Positions 25,892-33,508 of a stretch of DNA of 64,000 nucleotides are shown here, piece after piece (position 1 is the first letter of the stretch; each line of letters starts with the position of its first letter). A program made the translations under genes and the position numbers. Origin of the DNA: Thermoplasmatales archaeon (lineage in GTDB: Archaea > Thermoplasmatota > Thermoplasmata > Thermoplasmatales > Thermoplasmataceae); the NCBI GenBank assembly GCA_014874365.1, contig JACWAH010000002.1, forward strand, positions 1 through 64,000. The letters run 5' to 3'. The notes beneath the pieces were generated by a model, which saw only the letters and a program-made list of their open reading frames with translations, searched no databases and had not been told where the DNA came from.

Positions 25892-26891
25892 GTTCTTTCA
25901 GGAATGCAGAAAGAGCATCTAACCCGTGTGAAAGGGTCTCCGAATCCGTCGTAAAGCAGAGCCTGAAATGTTTCTCTTTTCCGAAAAAAGAACCTGGAAT
26001 CAATAGGACGCCAGCCTTTTCAATGGCCATACGGCAGAGCTGATCCGAGGTATATGGAAGATGGAACTCAGGGAAGCAGAACGGAATGCCGTCTGTTAAT
26101 CTGCAGTCAAGATAATTCTGTTCCAGGAATTCCTCCACCAGCTTCCTGTTCTCCGTAATGGTTTTATTATTCCTTCTTCGAATTGCATCCTCGCTTTTCA
26201 GTATCATTGCCGCGACATAAAGCATGAAACCTGGGTCGCCATTGGTTGTCAGGTTTTGCATCTCAATGAGGCGATCCATGAATTCTCCCCTGGCAATTAT
26301 CCAGCCTGCCCGGGTCATTGAAAGTCCATAAAATTTTGACATTGTTCCTGCAATGGCAGTATTATCCTTCAAACGAAGAGCTGGCTGTCTACCAGTGAAA
26401 TCCATAAAAGTCTCATCGATGAATACTTCCCTGTACCTGTCCAGGTTCGGAGGAAAAATCAGCGCTCCTGTAGGGTTATTGGGATTGGAAAATGCAATTG
26501 CAGAATTCTCATAATCAACCTCTCCCGCGAGCTGCAAATCTGTAAGTACAGTTTCCTTGGCAAGAACTTCCGCCACCCTGTAAAATGGCTCATATTCAGG
26601 TATATTCAGGTAGACTTTCTCTGAGAGCATAGCAGAAATTCCCAGGAAAATTGCCTCGCTTGCCCCGATAGTGGGCAATACGTTTTCCTCCTTGACAGAG
26701 TATTTCTTTGCTACCGTTTTCCTGAAAACTTCTTCACCCTTAATATCCGATTCAAGGTATTCCTTGAACGAAACTTCCAGGCCGAGTTCCTTGAAGTCGG
26801 GCTTTGGCATTCCGCTCATGGAAAGATGATAGTATTTCACGTTCATGTTCTGTTTCAGCCACTTGAACAGCTTTAAATCTATCTGCTTCAT
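25875..26891 (-). CDS. PLP-dependent aminotransferase, class I/II
   Basis: A fold-type I aminotransferase of 338 residues, shorter than typical aspartate aminotransferases. Seen: SNPNNPTGALIFPP, IDETFMDF and the PLP lysine in AGTMSKFYGLSMTRAGWII; FRLCFTTDSETL carries the C-terminal carboxylate-binding Arg. Which amino acid is used cannot be told; histidinol-phosphate- or aspartate-type are the nearest styles. The N-terminal region is compact and lacks the first helix of larger members. It is convergent with the regulator, overlapping by 17 nt. Confidence 0.8.
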   Translation of the reverse strand: MKQIDLKLFKWLKQNMNVKYYHLSMSGMPKPDFKELGLEVSFKEYLESDIKGEEVFRKTVAKKYSVKEENVLPTIGASEAIFLGISAMLSEKVYLNIPEYEPFYRVAEVLAKETVLTDLQLAGEVDYENSAIAFSNPNNPTGALIFPPNLDRYREVFIDETFMDFTGRQPALRLKDNTAIAGTMSKFYGLSMTRAGWIIARGEFMDRLIEMQNLTTNGDPGFMLYVAAMILKSEDAIRRRNNKTITENRKLVEEFLEQNYLDCRLTDGIPFCFPEFHLPYTSDQLCRMAIEKAGVLLIPGSFFGKEKHFRLCFTTDSETLSHGLDALSAFLKELREAA

Positions 26892-26973
26892 GCCTGGGAA
26901 GTTTTAACTTACTATTATTTGCTTCTAATTATGGCTTTCAGAACCTATATTAGCGTTCCGTTGATCCTAGTAT

Positions 26974-27945
26974 ATGACGAGGACAAAGATTTCGGTTATA
27001 GGTGCCGGCAATGTCGGAGCTTCGCTCGCGCAGTTCCTGGTTAACAGGGATTTGGGGGATGTCAGCCTGTTCGATGTTATTGAAGGTGTGCCAGAAGGAA
27101 AAGCCCTGGACCTGTATGAGGGAACACCGCATTGGGGGGTGGACTCAAGAATATCCGGGTTCACCACAAAATCTCCGGAAGTGTACAAGAACCTGGAGGG
27201 TTCTGAAGTGATCGTTGTCACCGCAGGCCTGGCCAGGAAACCTGGAATGAGCAGGGATGACCTTCTCAACAAGAATATAGAGATTATAAGGGATGTGGCA
27301 AAAAGCGTTGGCAAGTATGCCCCGAAGGCAAAAGTGATAGTCGTCACGAATCCAGCAGACATCATGGCATACGCGTTTTACAAAATGTCCGGCTTAAAAC
27401 CAGAAAATATACTTGGCTTGGGAGGCGCTCTGGACAGTGCAAGATTCAGGACTTTCCTCGCAATGGAGCTGGGAGTATCGGTCAAGGACGTCAATGGCTT
27501 CGTAATAGGCGGACATGGGGACGACATGGTTCCTTTCATACGCTATTCCAGTGCTGGTGGAATACCGATCGAAAAACTCCTTTCCAGGGAGAAAATAGAC
27601 GAAATTGTGAAGAGAACGCGCTTTGGCGGAGGGGAGATTGTTAATTTCCTCAAGACAGGAAGCGCATACTATGCTCCTGGTATTTCCATTACTTCAATGG
27701 CAGAATCCATAATTAAAGATAAGAAGAGGATAATCCCATGCGCAGCATTCATTTCCGGCAAGCATGCAGAGCATTATGGCATTTCCGGAAAGTTCATTGG
27801 TGTACCGGTCAAGATTGGGACTGAGGGTGCAGAGCACATTTATGACATAGACTTCCAGCCTGCAGAACTGGAACTTTGGAAGAAGACAGTCGAATCGGTA
27901 AACAGCAGCTGCGCACTGGTTGATAAATTCCTTTCAACCCACTGA
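26974..27945 (+). CDS. mdh: Malate dehydrogenase (LDH-like)
   Basis: Oxidises malate to oxaloacetate with NAD(P)+ in the citrate cycle. It has 323 residues. Seen: NAD motif SVIGAGNVGASLAQFL, GLARKPGMSRDDLLNKN with the substrate-binding Arg, VTNPADIMAY, the second Arg in GGALDSARFRTFLA, and the catalytic His in VIGGHGDDMVPF. The Arg at the specificity loop supports malate over lactate. It ends 12 nt inside the convergent queC gene. Confidence 0.92.
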   Translation: MTRTKISVIGAGNVGASLAQFLVNRDLGDVSLFDVIEGVPEGKALDLYEGTPHWGVDSRISGFTTKSPEVYKNLEGSEVIVVTAGLARKPGMSRDDLLNKNIEIIRDVAKSVGKYAPKAKVIVVTNPADIMAYAFYKMSGLKPENILGLGGALDSARFRTFLAMELGVSVKDVNGFVIGGHGDDMVPFIRYSSAGGIPIEKLLSREKIDEIVKRTRFGGGEIVNFLKTGSAYYAPGISITSMAESIIKDKKRIIPCAAFISGKHAEHYGISGKFIGVPVKIGTEGAEHIYDIDFQPAELELWKKTVESVNSSCALVDKFLSTH

Positions 27946-28677
27946 TTTTTTAATTTTCCCTTTTTTCTTATTTTCCATCCATTTCATATAAAATTCCGGG
28001 AATTCAGCGTATTCTATTGGATCTTCGAGACCAGCCTCCATAAACCCTTTCAACCTCAGCAGGCACGAATCGCATTTGCCGCAGGCTTTGCTTTCTCCCC
28101 GATAGCATGACCAGGACATTTCGTAATGGGCCGAATTGGAAATCCCCAGCTCTATTATCTGCCTTTTATCTAAATATTGAAGGGGAGCCTCTATTATCAT
28201 CTTGCCGGAGAGGTTGAGCCCTATGTTGATTGTCCTTTCCATGCTTGCTATGAATTCCGGCCTGCAGTCAGGATAACCGGAATAATCAAGGGAATTCACG
28301 CCTATTGCAATGGAATTTACGTAAATGGAGTACGCGTATGAGGCGGCAACTGAAAGGAAAATAATATTCCTTGATGGGACGAATGTGCTCGGCAATCCGT
28401 CCTTGATTTCATCCAATCCTCTTGATTCAATGCTTCCGTTCCCCACAAGTGAACTTGCGGCGAGTGAAAGATCGATTTTTACTACCCTAGGACTGAGTCC
28501 ATAATGCCTGCATAACACCCGCATGCTTTCAAGCTCTTTTGCATGAGTCTGGCCATATTCAAAACTGATAGGAAATATCTCGTAACCCTTCTTATCGTAT
28601 AATGACAGCAGGGTGGCAGAATCCAGGCCTCCCGAAAGCAGGAGTACTACTCTTTTACTCCCTGAATTTGATTTCAT
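27934..28677 (-). CDS. queC: 7-cyano-7-deazaguanine synthase
   Basis: Makes preQ0 from 7-carboxy-7-deazaguanine with ATP and ammonia. In archaea preQ0 is the precursor of archaeosine in tRNA. The PP-loop LLLSGGLDSATLL is at the N-terminus, and the zinc cluster is SCYRGESKACGKCDSCLLRLKGF near the C-terminus. I chose MKSNSGSKR (28677) as start, giving 247 residues; the longer reading overlaps queD by 50 nt. It follows queD in the same operon. QueE and the transglycosylase are outside the window. Confidence 0.93.
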   Translation of the reverse strand: MKSNSGSKRVVLLLSGGLDSATLLSLYDKKGYEIFPISFEYGQTHAKELESMRVLCRHYGLSPRVVKIDLSLAASSLVGNGSIESRGLDEIKDGLPSTFVPSRNIIFLSVAASYAYSIYVNSIAIGVNSLDYSGYPDCRPEFIASMERTINIGLNLSGKMIIEAPLQYLDKRQIIELGISNSAHYEMSWSCYRGESKACGKCDSCLLRLKGFMEAGLEDPIEYAEFPEFYMKWMENKKKGKIKKSVG

Positions 28678-29131
28678 AACAGGCTCCCATTCCAGGACCT
28701 TCATCGACGCATACCTGTATCATTTCTATATTCTTGTTGCCAGAGAGGGACTTCCTGAGTTCCTCGGCAACATACCGCGAAATTTCTTCGCTTGCGCTGC
28801 TGGCCGTCGGAATCTCAAATACGTCAATTTTACTGATCCTGATCTCCTTGTCGCCGTAGGAAATAGTGCAGATGCCATTCTCTATTTTGTAAGTTGAACT
28901 TGTTGACTTAACGGGAACAAGCAGCCTGTGATCCATCCTCTGGGTGATAATCTTAAGTTGCTGTATCAATTCCAGATAATCAACAATAAACTCTCCCTCA
29001 GCCTCCCCATAGACCCTTGCCCTTACAAAGTAATCATGACCATGCAATCTAGAACATTTTGTATGTGAAGGTATGAAATGCGCCGCGGAAAACCTGATAT
29101 CGGTTTTCCATCCGTCTACTTCCAGGAACAT
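28655..29131 (-). CDS. queD: 6-carboxytetrahydropterin synthase / PTPS-family protein
   Basis: A zinc enzyme of the T-fold family, early in preQ0 synthesis from GTP-derived dihydroneopterin triphosphate. It has 158 residues. Zinc His residues are in FSAAHFIPS and RLHGHDYFV; the catalytic Cys is four residues before the LHGH motif (TKCSRLHGH), MDHRLLVP is the usual Asp-His, and the C-terminal Glu is in VCVDEGPGMGACYE. The Cys favours QueD activity over a pure PTPS-III. It starts about 60 nt after a perfect palindrome and overlaps queC. Confidence 0.88.
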   Translation of the reverse strand: MFLEVDGWKTDIRFSAAHFIPSHTKCSRLHGHDYFVRARVYGEAEGEFIVDYLELIQQLKIITQRMDHRLLVPVKSTSSTYKIENGICTISYGDKEIRISKIDVFEIPTASSASEEISRYVAEELRKSLSGNKNIEMIQVCVDEGPGMGACYEIKFRE

Positions 29132-29189
29132 GCATGGTTAATTACGGACTCGTATTTTATCCGTTCCGAGGGTTTGCATTATTTAATAT

Positions 29190-29213
29190 GGGGATTTATC
29201 ATGATAAATCCCC
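29190..29213. promoter_or_regulatory. Perfect 24-bp palindrome between nicO-like gene and queD
   Basis: The half-site GGGGATTTATCA is followed directly by its exact reverse complement, with no spacer. It lies 43 nt after the stop of the transporter gene and about 60-80 nt before the queD start, and just upstream of a minus-strand ATTAAATA that could be the queD TATA box. It may be an operator of a dimeric regulator or, as a hairpin of 12 bp, a transcription end for the transporter gene. Confidence 0.5.
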
Positions 29214-29256
29214 TTAATCCTAATATTAAAGGTGGATCCCCAAAAGGGACCCCTTC

Positions 29257-30195
29257 TCATTGGTCCGCATCAGGTTCCGCAGTCTTGGGCGGAAGTTTCG
29301 TTATCTCCCTGTAACCTTTGAATATGTTGCCCAGGCCTATTACTCCAACTACAATTAACACCAGAATGGTTGCAACTCCGATTGACCCCAGGTTAGGTAT
29401 GGGGTTGCCTGTGCTCAATGCAAAGTTATCTAACGCAGGAAACCCAATTACGAATCCCCCAATCAGGACGAATGCCAGTCCCCCCAGGTAAAGCGTCCTT
29501 GCGGCTGCAGATCTTCCCACGTATTTTATCTGGTTTATGTTGAGCTTCTTTACACGCATGATGTTTGCAAATATAGCCCCGATGATAATCTGCATTATCA
29601 TTGTGCCAATTCCAAAAAAGGTACCAACCAGTGCTGCATAGTATATATTTGGCATCTGCGGCGCAAGCACAAAAACTACTATTGTTGCATACCCGCCGAA
29701 TCCCCAGCCTGCAATAAATCCATGAACAACCGCAAGCCTTAACGGGATAGGCTTGACCGTGTTTTCAACTTCTCCCATTGGGACTCTTTCCGCTTTTGTG
29801 GTGTGGTGGATCTTTCCTCCAAAGAGCCTGTCAAGTGGTATATGCAAGTATGATCCTTTTATGAGGTAGTACCCGACTACAAACATAACAAATCCCACAA
29901 GGACGTAAATGTATCCATCCAGATTGTAGGTTATATAGATCGCCGCCAGGCCAACAAATCCAAGAGTCGTGAGGATTGTTCTTTGCACTGTAAACCCGGC
30001 TGAAAATGTGAAACCTGCCTTCATTCCTCCCCTGGTACTGTAACTTCCCACGGAATAACTGAATGTTATTGGCCAGGTGTGCTCGTCTGGAGTCAGCCCA
30101 TGCAGCATCCCAAGCACCAGCGCGATCACTAGGATAACAACCACTGAAAGACCAGTTGTGGGGTTCAGGAAGAAATCCAGTCCAACCATATTCAC
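29257..30195 (-). CDS. NicO/UreH-like metal transporter, putative nickel/cobalt exporter or importer
   Basis: An integral membrane protein of 312 residues with about 8 helices. The first helix has HGLTPDEHTWPITF, close to the HxxxxDH metal-binding motif of the NicO/RcnA and UreH families but with a Glu inserted. A second cluster lies around YSVGSYSTRGGMKAGFTFSAGF. The adjacent gene, read just before and overlapping by 4 nt, is a DtxR-like metal regulator, supporting metal transport. The metal could be Ni, Co, Mn or Fe; no nickel enzyme is visible in this window. Confidence 0.65.
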   Translation of the reverse strand: MNMVGLDFFLNPTTGLSVVVILVIALVLGMLHGLTPDEHTWPITFSYSVGSYSTRGGMKAGFTFSAGFTVQRTILTTLGFVGLAAIYITYNLDGYIYVLVGFVMFVVGYYLIKGSYLHIPLDRLFGGKIHHTTKAERVPMGEVENTVKPIPLRLAVVHGFIAGWGFGGYATIVVFVLAPQMPNIYYAALVGTFFGIGTMIMQIIIGAIFANIMRVKKLNINQIKYVGRSAAARTLYLGGLAFVLIGGFVIGFPALDNFALSTGNPIPNLGSIGVATILVLIVVGVIGLGNIFKGYREITKLPPKTAEPDADQ

Positions 30196-30608
30196 TGCAC
30201 CGTAGAAATTGGTTTTCCATGAGGACAGTTGCTTGGGCTGTCAATACGCTTCAGCACAAGTTTAGCGTTTTCAATGGGCAATATGAAATCTATATCGCTT
30301 GCTTCCAGGCAAGCTACATCTTCTGAGACTCCGCTTTGGCAAAATAATGACTCATAGGTACGATGAACCATGAGAATTCTTTTAGTTGTTTCAATCCCGC
30401 TTTCAGTGAGCATAATCATTCCGTCCCTCGAATCTGCAAGACCCTTGAACATCAATCTCTTTACAACGCTAAACGCGGTTGGCGCGCTCACCCTCATATT
30501 CTCCGCGATTTCGTGGAGCCGCATCGGAAAACGTGAATCCGATTTTTCTCCAATTAATACCAGGCAGTCTCGTTCACGCTTCGTAACATTATTAGTAGCA
30601 GTAACCAT
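30192..30608 (-). CDS. DtxR/MntR-family metal-dependent repressor
   Basis: A 138-residue regulator. The winged helix is at the N-terminus (MRLHEIAENMRVSAPTAFSVVKRLMFKGLA), then the dimer and metal domain with HRTYESLF (His and Glu of the ancillary site), VACLEASDIDFILP and the tail NCPHGKPI that is diagnostic of DtxR proteins. The His after the Cys-x-x-Glu of classic members is missing, so metal choice may differ. It lacks the SH3-like third domain. It overlaps the transporter gene by 4 nt and has an inverted repeat right before its start, so it likely represses its own operon. Confidence 0.8.
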   Translation of the reverse strand: MVTATNNVTKRERDCLVLIGEKSDSRFPMRLHEIAENMRVSAPTAFSVVKRLMFKGLADSRDGMIMLTESGIETTKRILMVHRTYESLFCQSGVSEDVACLEASDIDFILPIENAKLVLKRIDSPSNCPHGKPISTVQ

Positions 30609-30629
30609 ACGTTAGTATCATTCTAATGT
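30609..30629. promoter_or_regulatory. Putative operator of the DtxR-like gene, with TATA box 30629-30636
   Basis: ACGTTAG and CTAATGT are near-perfect inverted arms around a 7-nt centre, and contain TTAG...CTAA, as in DtxR/IdeR-type operators. The element directly touches the start codon at 30608, and the minus-strand TATA-like TTTAATAA begins at its upstream edge. A protein bound here would cover the transcription start, so autorepression is expected. Confidence 0.55.
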
Positions 30630-30740
30630 TATTAAAGATTATTATCTAAAAATCAACCGGAGATTGACGATCACCACCAATCAAAACTATTAATTACATT
30701 CAAGACGATTAACGCACTTGAAAATGGAAGGTATGTTTGT

Positions 30741-31475
30741 ATGTCAAGATTGACCCTCTCCGTCAAGAACCTTAAAGAGATTGCTGACCTGCTTAACACG
30801 GTAGTTACCGAAGCTAAGTTCAAGCTTGATCAAACCGGGATTTCTATTAAAGCGGTGGACCCCTCGCATGTTGCAATGATAAGCATTGACATCCCCAAGG
30901 AGCTTTTCACCGAGTATTCCCTCGAAAAAGATGATGAACTCGCGATTGACGTGGAGAAACTGAAGACCACTCTGAAAGTTGCCAGGGATTCGGATGAAAT
31001 AACAGTGAAGATTGAAAAAGACAAGATTGCCTTCGAGATAGGTGCTGTCATCAGAACAATGAATCTTCTTGACGGAAATGCTGTCTCGATTCCCAGGATA
31101 CCTAAGATTACTTCTGAGTTCTATGTTGTTCTTGCGAAACAGGAGTTCGACAAGGGATTGAGGGCGGCCGAAGACGTTTCAGATTCGATCAAGCTTTCTT
31201 TGAGCGCAACAGAATTCAAGGCAAAATCAAGTTCCGAAACGGAAGAATCCGAACTTATTTTACCCAAAGATCTCCTGAAAGAAGTAAGTTGCGAATCTCC
31301 TGTCAAGAGTTCTTACCCGATTGAATATTTGATTAAATTTACACGCGCCCTGCAATCCTGCGAAGAATTTAAATTAAGTTTCCGGGACGACTACCCGCTT
31401 ACCGTGGATTTCAGATTTGGTAAAGATTCACTGATTAATGGTGCATTCTACCTTGCACCAAGAATGGAGGAGTAG
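30741..31475 (+). CDS. pcn: DNA polymerase sliding clamp (PCNA)
   Basis: A ring-shaped trimer that tethers DNA polymerase and other enzymes to DNA. It has 244 residues, standard. Seen: LKEIADLLNTVVTEAKFKLDQTGISIKAVDPSHVAMI at the N-terminal domain, the interdomain connector (near AVIRTMNLLDGNAVS), and the C-terminal LIKFTRALQSCEEFKLSF region with APRMEE at the end, which forms the client pocket. The gene has a GGAAGG Shine-Dalgarno-like sequence about 9 nt upstream. It is divergent from the DtxR-like gene and ends 6 nt before the convergent winged-helix gene. Confidence 0.97.
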   Translation: MSRLTLSVKNLKEIADLLNTVVTEAKFKLDQTGISIKAVDPSHVAMISIDIPKELFTEYSLEKDDELAIDVEKLKTTLKVARDSDEITVKIEKDKIAFEIGAVIRTMNLLDGNAVSIPRIPKITSEFYVVLAKQEFDKGLRAAEDVSDSIKLSLSATEFKAKSSSETEESELILPKDLLKEVSCESPVKSSYPIEYLIKFTRALQSCEEFKLSFRDDYPLTVDFRFGKDSLINGAFYLAPRMEE

Positions 31476-31481
31476 ATCCGT

Positions 31482-32078
31482 TCAAGGATCAATTCTCCCA
31501 ACTATTGCTTCTACCAGATTCCTGGGAATCCCTGTTTTCCTGGCCACGTCCTCTGTATTGAGAGAATCTATGTACCGGAGTGCGACCTCTCTGCTAATTG
31601 GATCATTATAAATTCTGTTGATTTCTGCCTGCAGGGAAGATATTACTGCATTCCTTTCTCTGAGTAAAGTCCCCCTTTCGTTCATTATGTTGTCAATTCT
31701 CTGGTCTATCTCCCTTAACTTGGATATTGAACTTTTTTCATTTATCCTGTCCGGATTTTCATTGTCACTTTGTTCCGGAAGGATGTCGTACATCTTGACA
31801 CGAACAAAGTTGGGAGAATAATCAAAAACAAGAGTTCGAAAATTAGTGGGCCTGTACACCCTTCTCGGTGGCCCACTGTTATTGGAAATCACTCCTTCAA
31901 GGGTGATCAGGCCCGCTTTCTCAAGAAAATAGAGTTGCTTGTTGATGGCCTGTTGCGATATCCCGGTCCTCCTGCTCATCTCCAGGGCGTAGGAAGGGTC
32001 CATGGTGAGCATCCTGAGTATTTCTCTCCTGGTATCGTTTTCAATTGCCGAGAGAAAGTAATCAATAAGCTCATCCAT
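31482..32078 (-). CDS. Winged-helix regulator (ArsR-like), putative heat-shock regulator
   Basis: A DNA-binding protein with a classic ArsR-type helix-turn-helix (ENDTRREILRMLTMDPSYALEMSRRTGISQQAINKQLYFLEKAGLI) at the N-terminus and a C-terminal coiled-coil part (INEKSSISKLREIDQRIDNIMNERGTLL). I chose the Met at 32078, giving 198 residues; a start at 32102 overlaps hsp20. It lies right after hsp20 on the same strand, as the Archaeoglobus HSR1 regulator is in an operon with hsp20. By analogy it may control the inverted repeat in front of hsp20 (inference). Confidence 0.7.
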   Translation of the reverse strand: MDELIDYFLSAIENDTRREILRMLTMDPSYALEMSRRTGISQQAINKQLYFLEKAGLITLEGVISNNSGPPRRVYRPTNFRTLVFDYSPNFVRVKMYDILPEQSDNENPDRINEKSSISKLREIDQRIDNIMNERGTLLRERNAVISSLQAEINRIYNDPISREVALRYIDSLNTEDVARKTGIPRNLVEAIVGRIDP

Positions 32079-32088
32079 TGGGGTATCT

Positions 32089-32652
32089 TCACTCGATCTC
32101 AACGTTTTTCCCTGAAGGCTTGGTCTTTTTCTGCTTGTTCACAACCACATCAAGTATTCCGTTGGTGAACTTGGCCTTTGCTGTGTCAGGGTTAACGGGA
32201 GATTCGAAGTTCAGTTCCTTGTAGTATTTTCTGACTTCATCCTTCGTACTGATCACGATGTTTTCCTCGTTTATCTCGAGATTAACTTCGTTCTTTGCGA
32301 CGCCTGGAAGCTCAAATGTCATGTAGTATTTCTCTTCGTCCTCGTTGAGATCTGCTATTGGCTCTCTTACGTTTCCTCCTCTTATGGATTTTGGTTCGCT
32401 ACCCGGAGTCCTTACAAGGCCGGGGACGTTTCCGAATTCCTGAAATACGGGTTTGCCGTCTGGTCCAACACGATACGTGAAACCATAGACAAAAGGTTCG
32501 TCTCCTGTTTCATCTATACTCTGCCTCAATTTGCCGAATACCTTCATCATTCTATCGTTGAGTCGCCTGAAATCGAAGTCAAAGTCATCGAAGAAGTCAC
32601 CAAAGAAATCTCCTCTCCAGTCATCCGAGTCTCTATTTTTCTTACCTACCAT
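32089..32652 (-). CDS. hsp20: Small heat shock protein (Hsp20/alpha-crystallin)
   Basis: An ATP-independent chaperone that forms large oligomers and holds unfolding proteins. It has 187 residues. The N-terminus is acidic and hydrophilic (many Asp/Phe), the alpha-crystallin domain runs from about residue 95 to 175 (YYMTFELPGVAKNEVNLEI, NIVISTKDE, FTNGILDVVV), and the tail ends KNVEIE, an IxI-type motif. It is first in an operon with the winged-helix gene. TATATATA-like sequence lies 50-60 nt upstream and an AGGTGA Shine-Dalgarno just before the ATG, so unlike many neighbours it has a leader. Confidence 0.93.
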   Translation of the reverse strand: MVGKKNRDSDDWRGDFFGDFFDDFDFDFRRLNDRMMKVFGKLRQSIDETGDEPFVYGFTYRVGPDGKPVFQEFGNVPGLVRTPGSEPKSIRGGNVREPIADLNEDEEKYYMTFELPGVAKNEVNLEINEENIVISTKDEVRKYYKELNFESPVNPDTAKAKFTNGILDVVVNKQKKTKPSGKNVEIE

Positions 32653-32667
32653 TTTAATTCACCTACT

Positions 32668-32686
32668 TGACAACCACACGTTGTCA
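32668..32686. promoter_or_regulatory. Inverted repeat at the hsp20 transcription start
   Basis: TGACAAC and GTTGTCA are perfect 7-bp arms around CACAC, 16-34 nt before the hsp20 ATG. The minus-strand TATA box (TTATATATCA, 32703-32714) predicts a transcription start within this repeat. This is the place for a heat-shock repressor, or for a 5'-leader hairpin near the Shine-Dalgarno sequence. Confidence 0.6.
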
Positions 32687-32776
32687 TCCTGCTATTTACA
32701 ACTGATATATAAAGATTATTAAGTGAACCTAGGAACCAGCCAAAATCATGCTGCAGAGCTCTGGATATTTGAAAAA

Positions 32777-32851
32777 CGGGCGCGAGGGGATTTGGACCCC
32801 TGATCTACAGCTTAGGAGGCTGTTGCCTTATCCGGACTGGGCCACGCGCCC
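32777..32851 (-). tRNA. tRNA-Arg (anticodon CCT)
   Basis: Read on the minus strand, the acceptor arms GGGCGCG and CGCGCCC pair fully and the discriminator is G. The anticodon stem ACAGC/GCTGT encloses loop CTCCTAA, giving anticodon CCT, which reads AGG, a codon used very often in the genes here. The T arm is AGGGG-TCCAAAT-CCCCT. No intron and no encoded CCA. Confidence 0.95.
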
Positions 32852-32994
32852 TGCCACCTTTGATGACTGGAGAATATATAAAATTGCCATTATTCGTAGT
32901 TTCGCAGAATGCTTATAGCTCTGATTCGGGAAGCCAGGTTTTAGTTCCATGGATTCCAGCGTAACCTACAATTAGATGCGAGGCATACGACACT

Positions 32995-33456
32995 GTGCGT
33001 GTCCAGGATATTCTGGAGAGAGATCATGAGGCCGAAACCAAGCGGATTAAATCAATCTTAAAGCTTGCGGAAAACGGTAAATTTGTCCCTGATTCCTTTG
33101 AACTGTTCCAGCAAAACCTCAAAAAACACATTTACATTGAGGAGCAATTTGTGTTCCCAAGTCTTCTGGAGGGTGATCCTGACTTGAGAGGCCCCCTGGC
33201 AGGGCTTGAAATGGAACATGCATCGTTGTGGATGCTGATGGATCGCATAGAATCTGAAATTCTGGACAGCAATTTCACCAAGACGCCGAAATATCTTGAT
33301 GAGATCTTGCGAATATTGACAGTTCATAACGACCTGGAATCCAGAAACATCTATCCCAGGATTGTGGATGATTCCAGCCTCCTGATAGATGAAATTGTGC
33401 GACCTGAAGGCTGGGTTTGCAAGAGATATAGAAATCACAAAAGAACTGGTCATTGA
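32995..33456 (+). CDS. Hemerythrin-like HHE-domain protein
   Basis: A 153-residue four-helix bundle likely to bind a di-iron centre. Seen ligands: His in LERDHEAETKRI, His-Ile-Tyr-Ile-Glu-Glu in LKKHIYIEEQFVFP, His in EMEHASLWM, and the HNDLESRNIYP motif near the end. Such proteins sense or carry oxygen or nitric oxide, or help repair iron-sulfur clusters. The start is a GTG at 32995; a nearby ATG is in another frame. It stands between the tRNA-Arg and the MscS gene. Confidence 0.8.
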   Translation: MRVQDILERDHEAETKRIKSILKLAENGKFVPDSFELFQQNLKKHIYIEEQFVFPSLLEGDPDLRGPLAGLEMEHASLWMLMDRIESEILDSNFTKTPKYLDEILRILTVHNDLESRNIYPRIVDDSSLLIDEIVRPEGWVCKRYRNHKRTGH

Positions 33457-33508
33457 AAAAGCATCTGATTTGTAAACGATTTATATTGTATGCCTTAATG
33501 AAGAGGTA

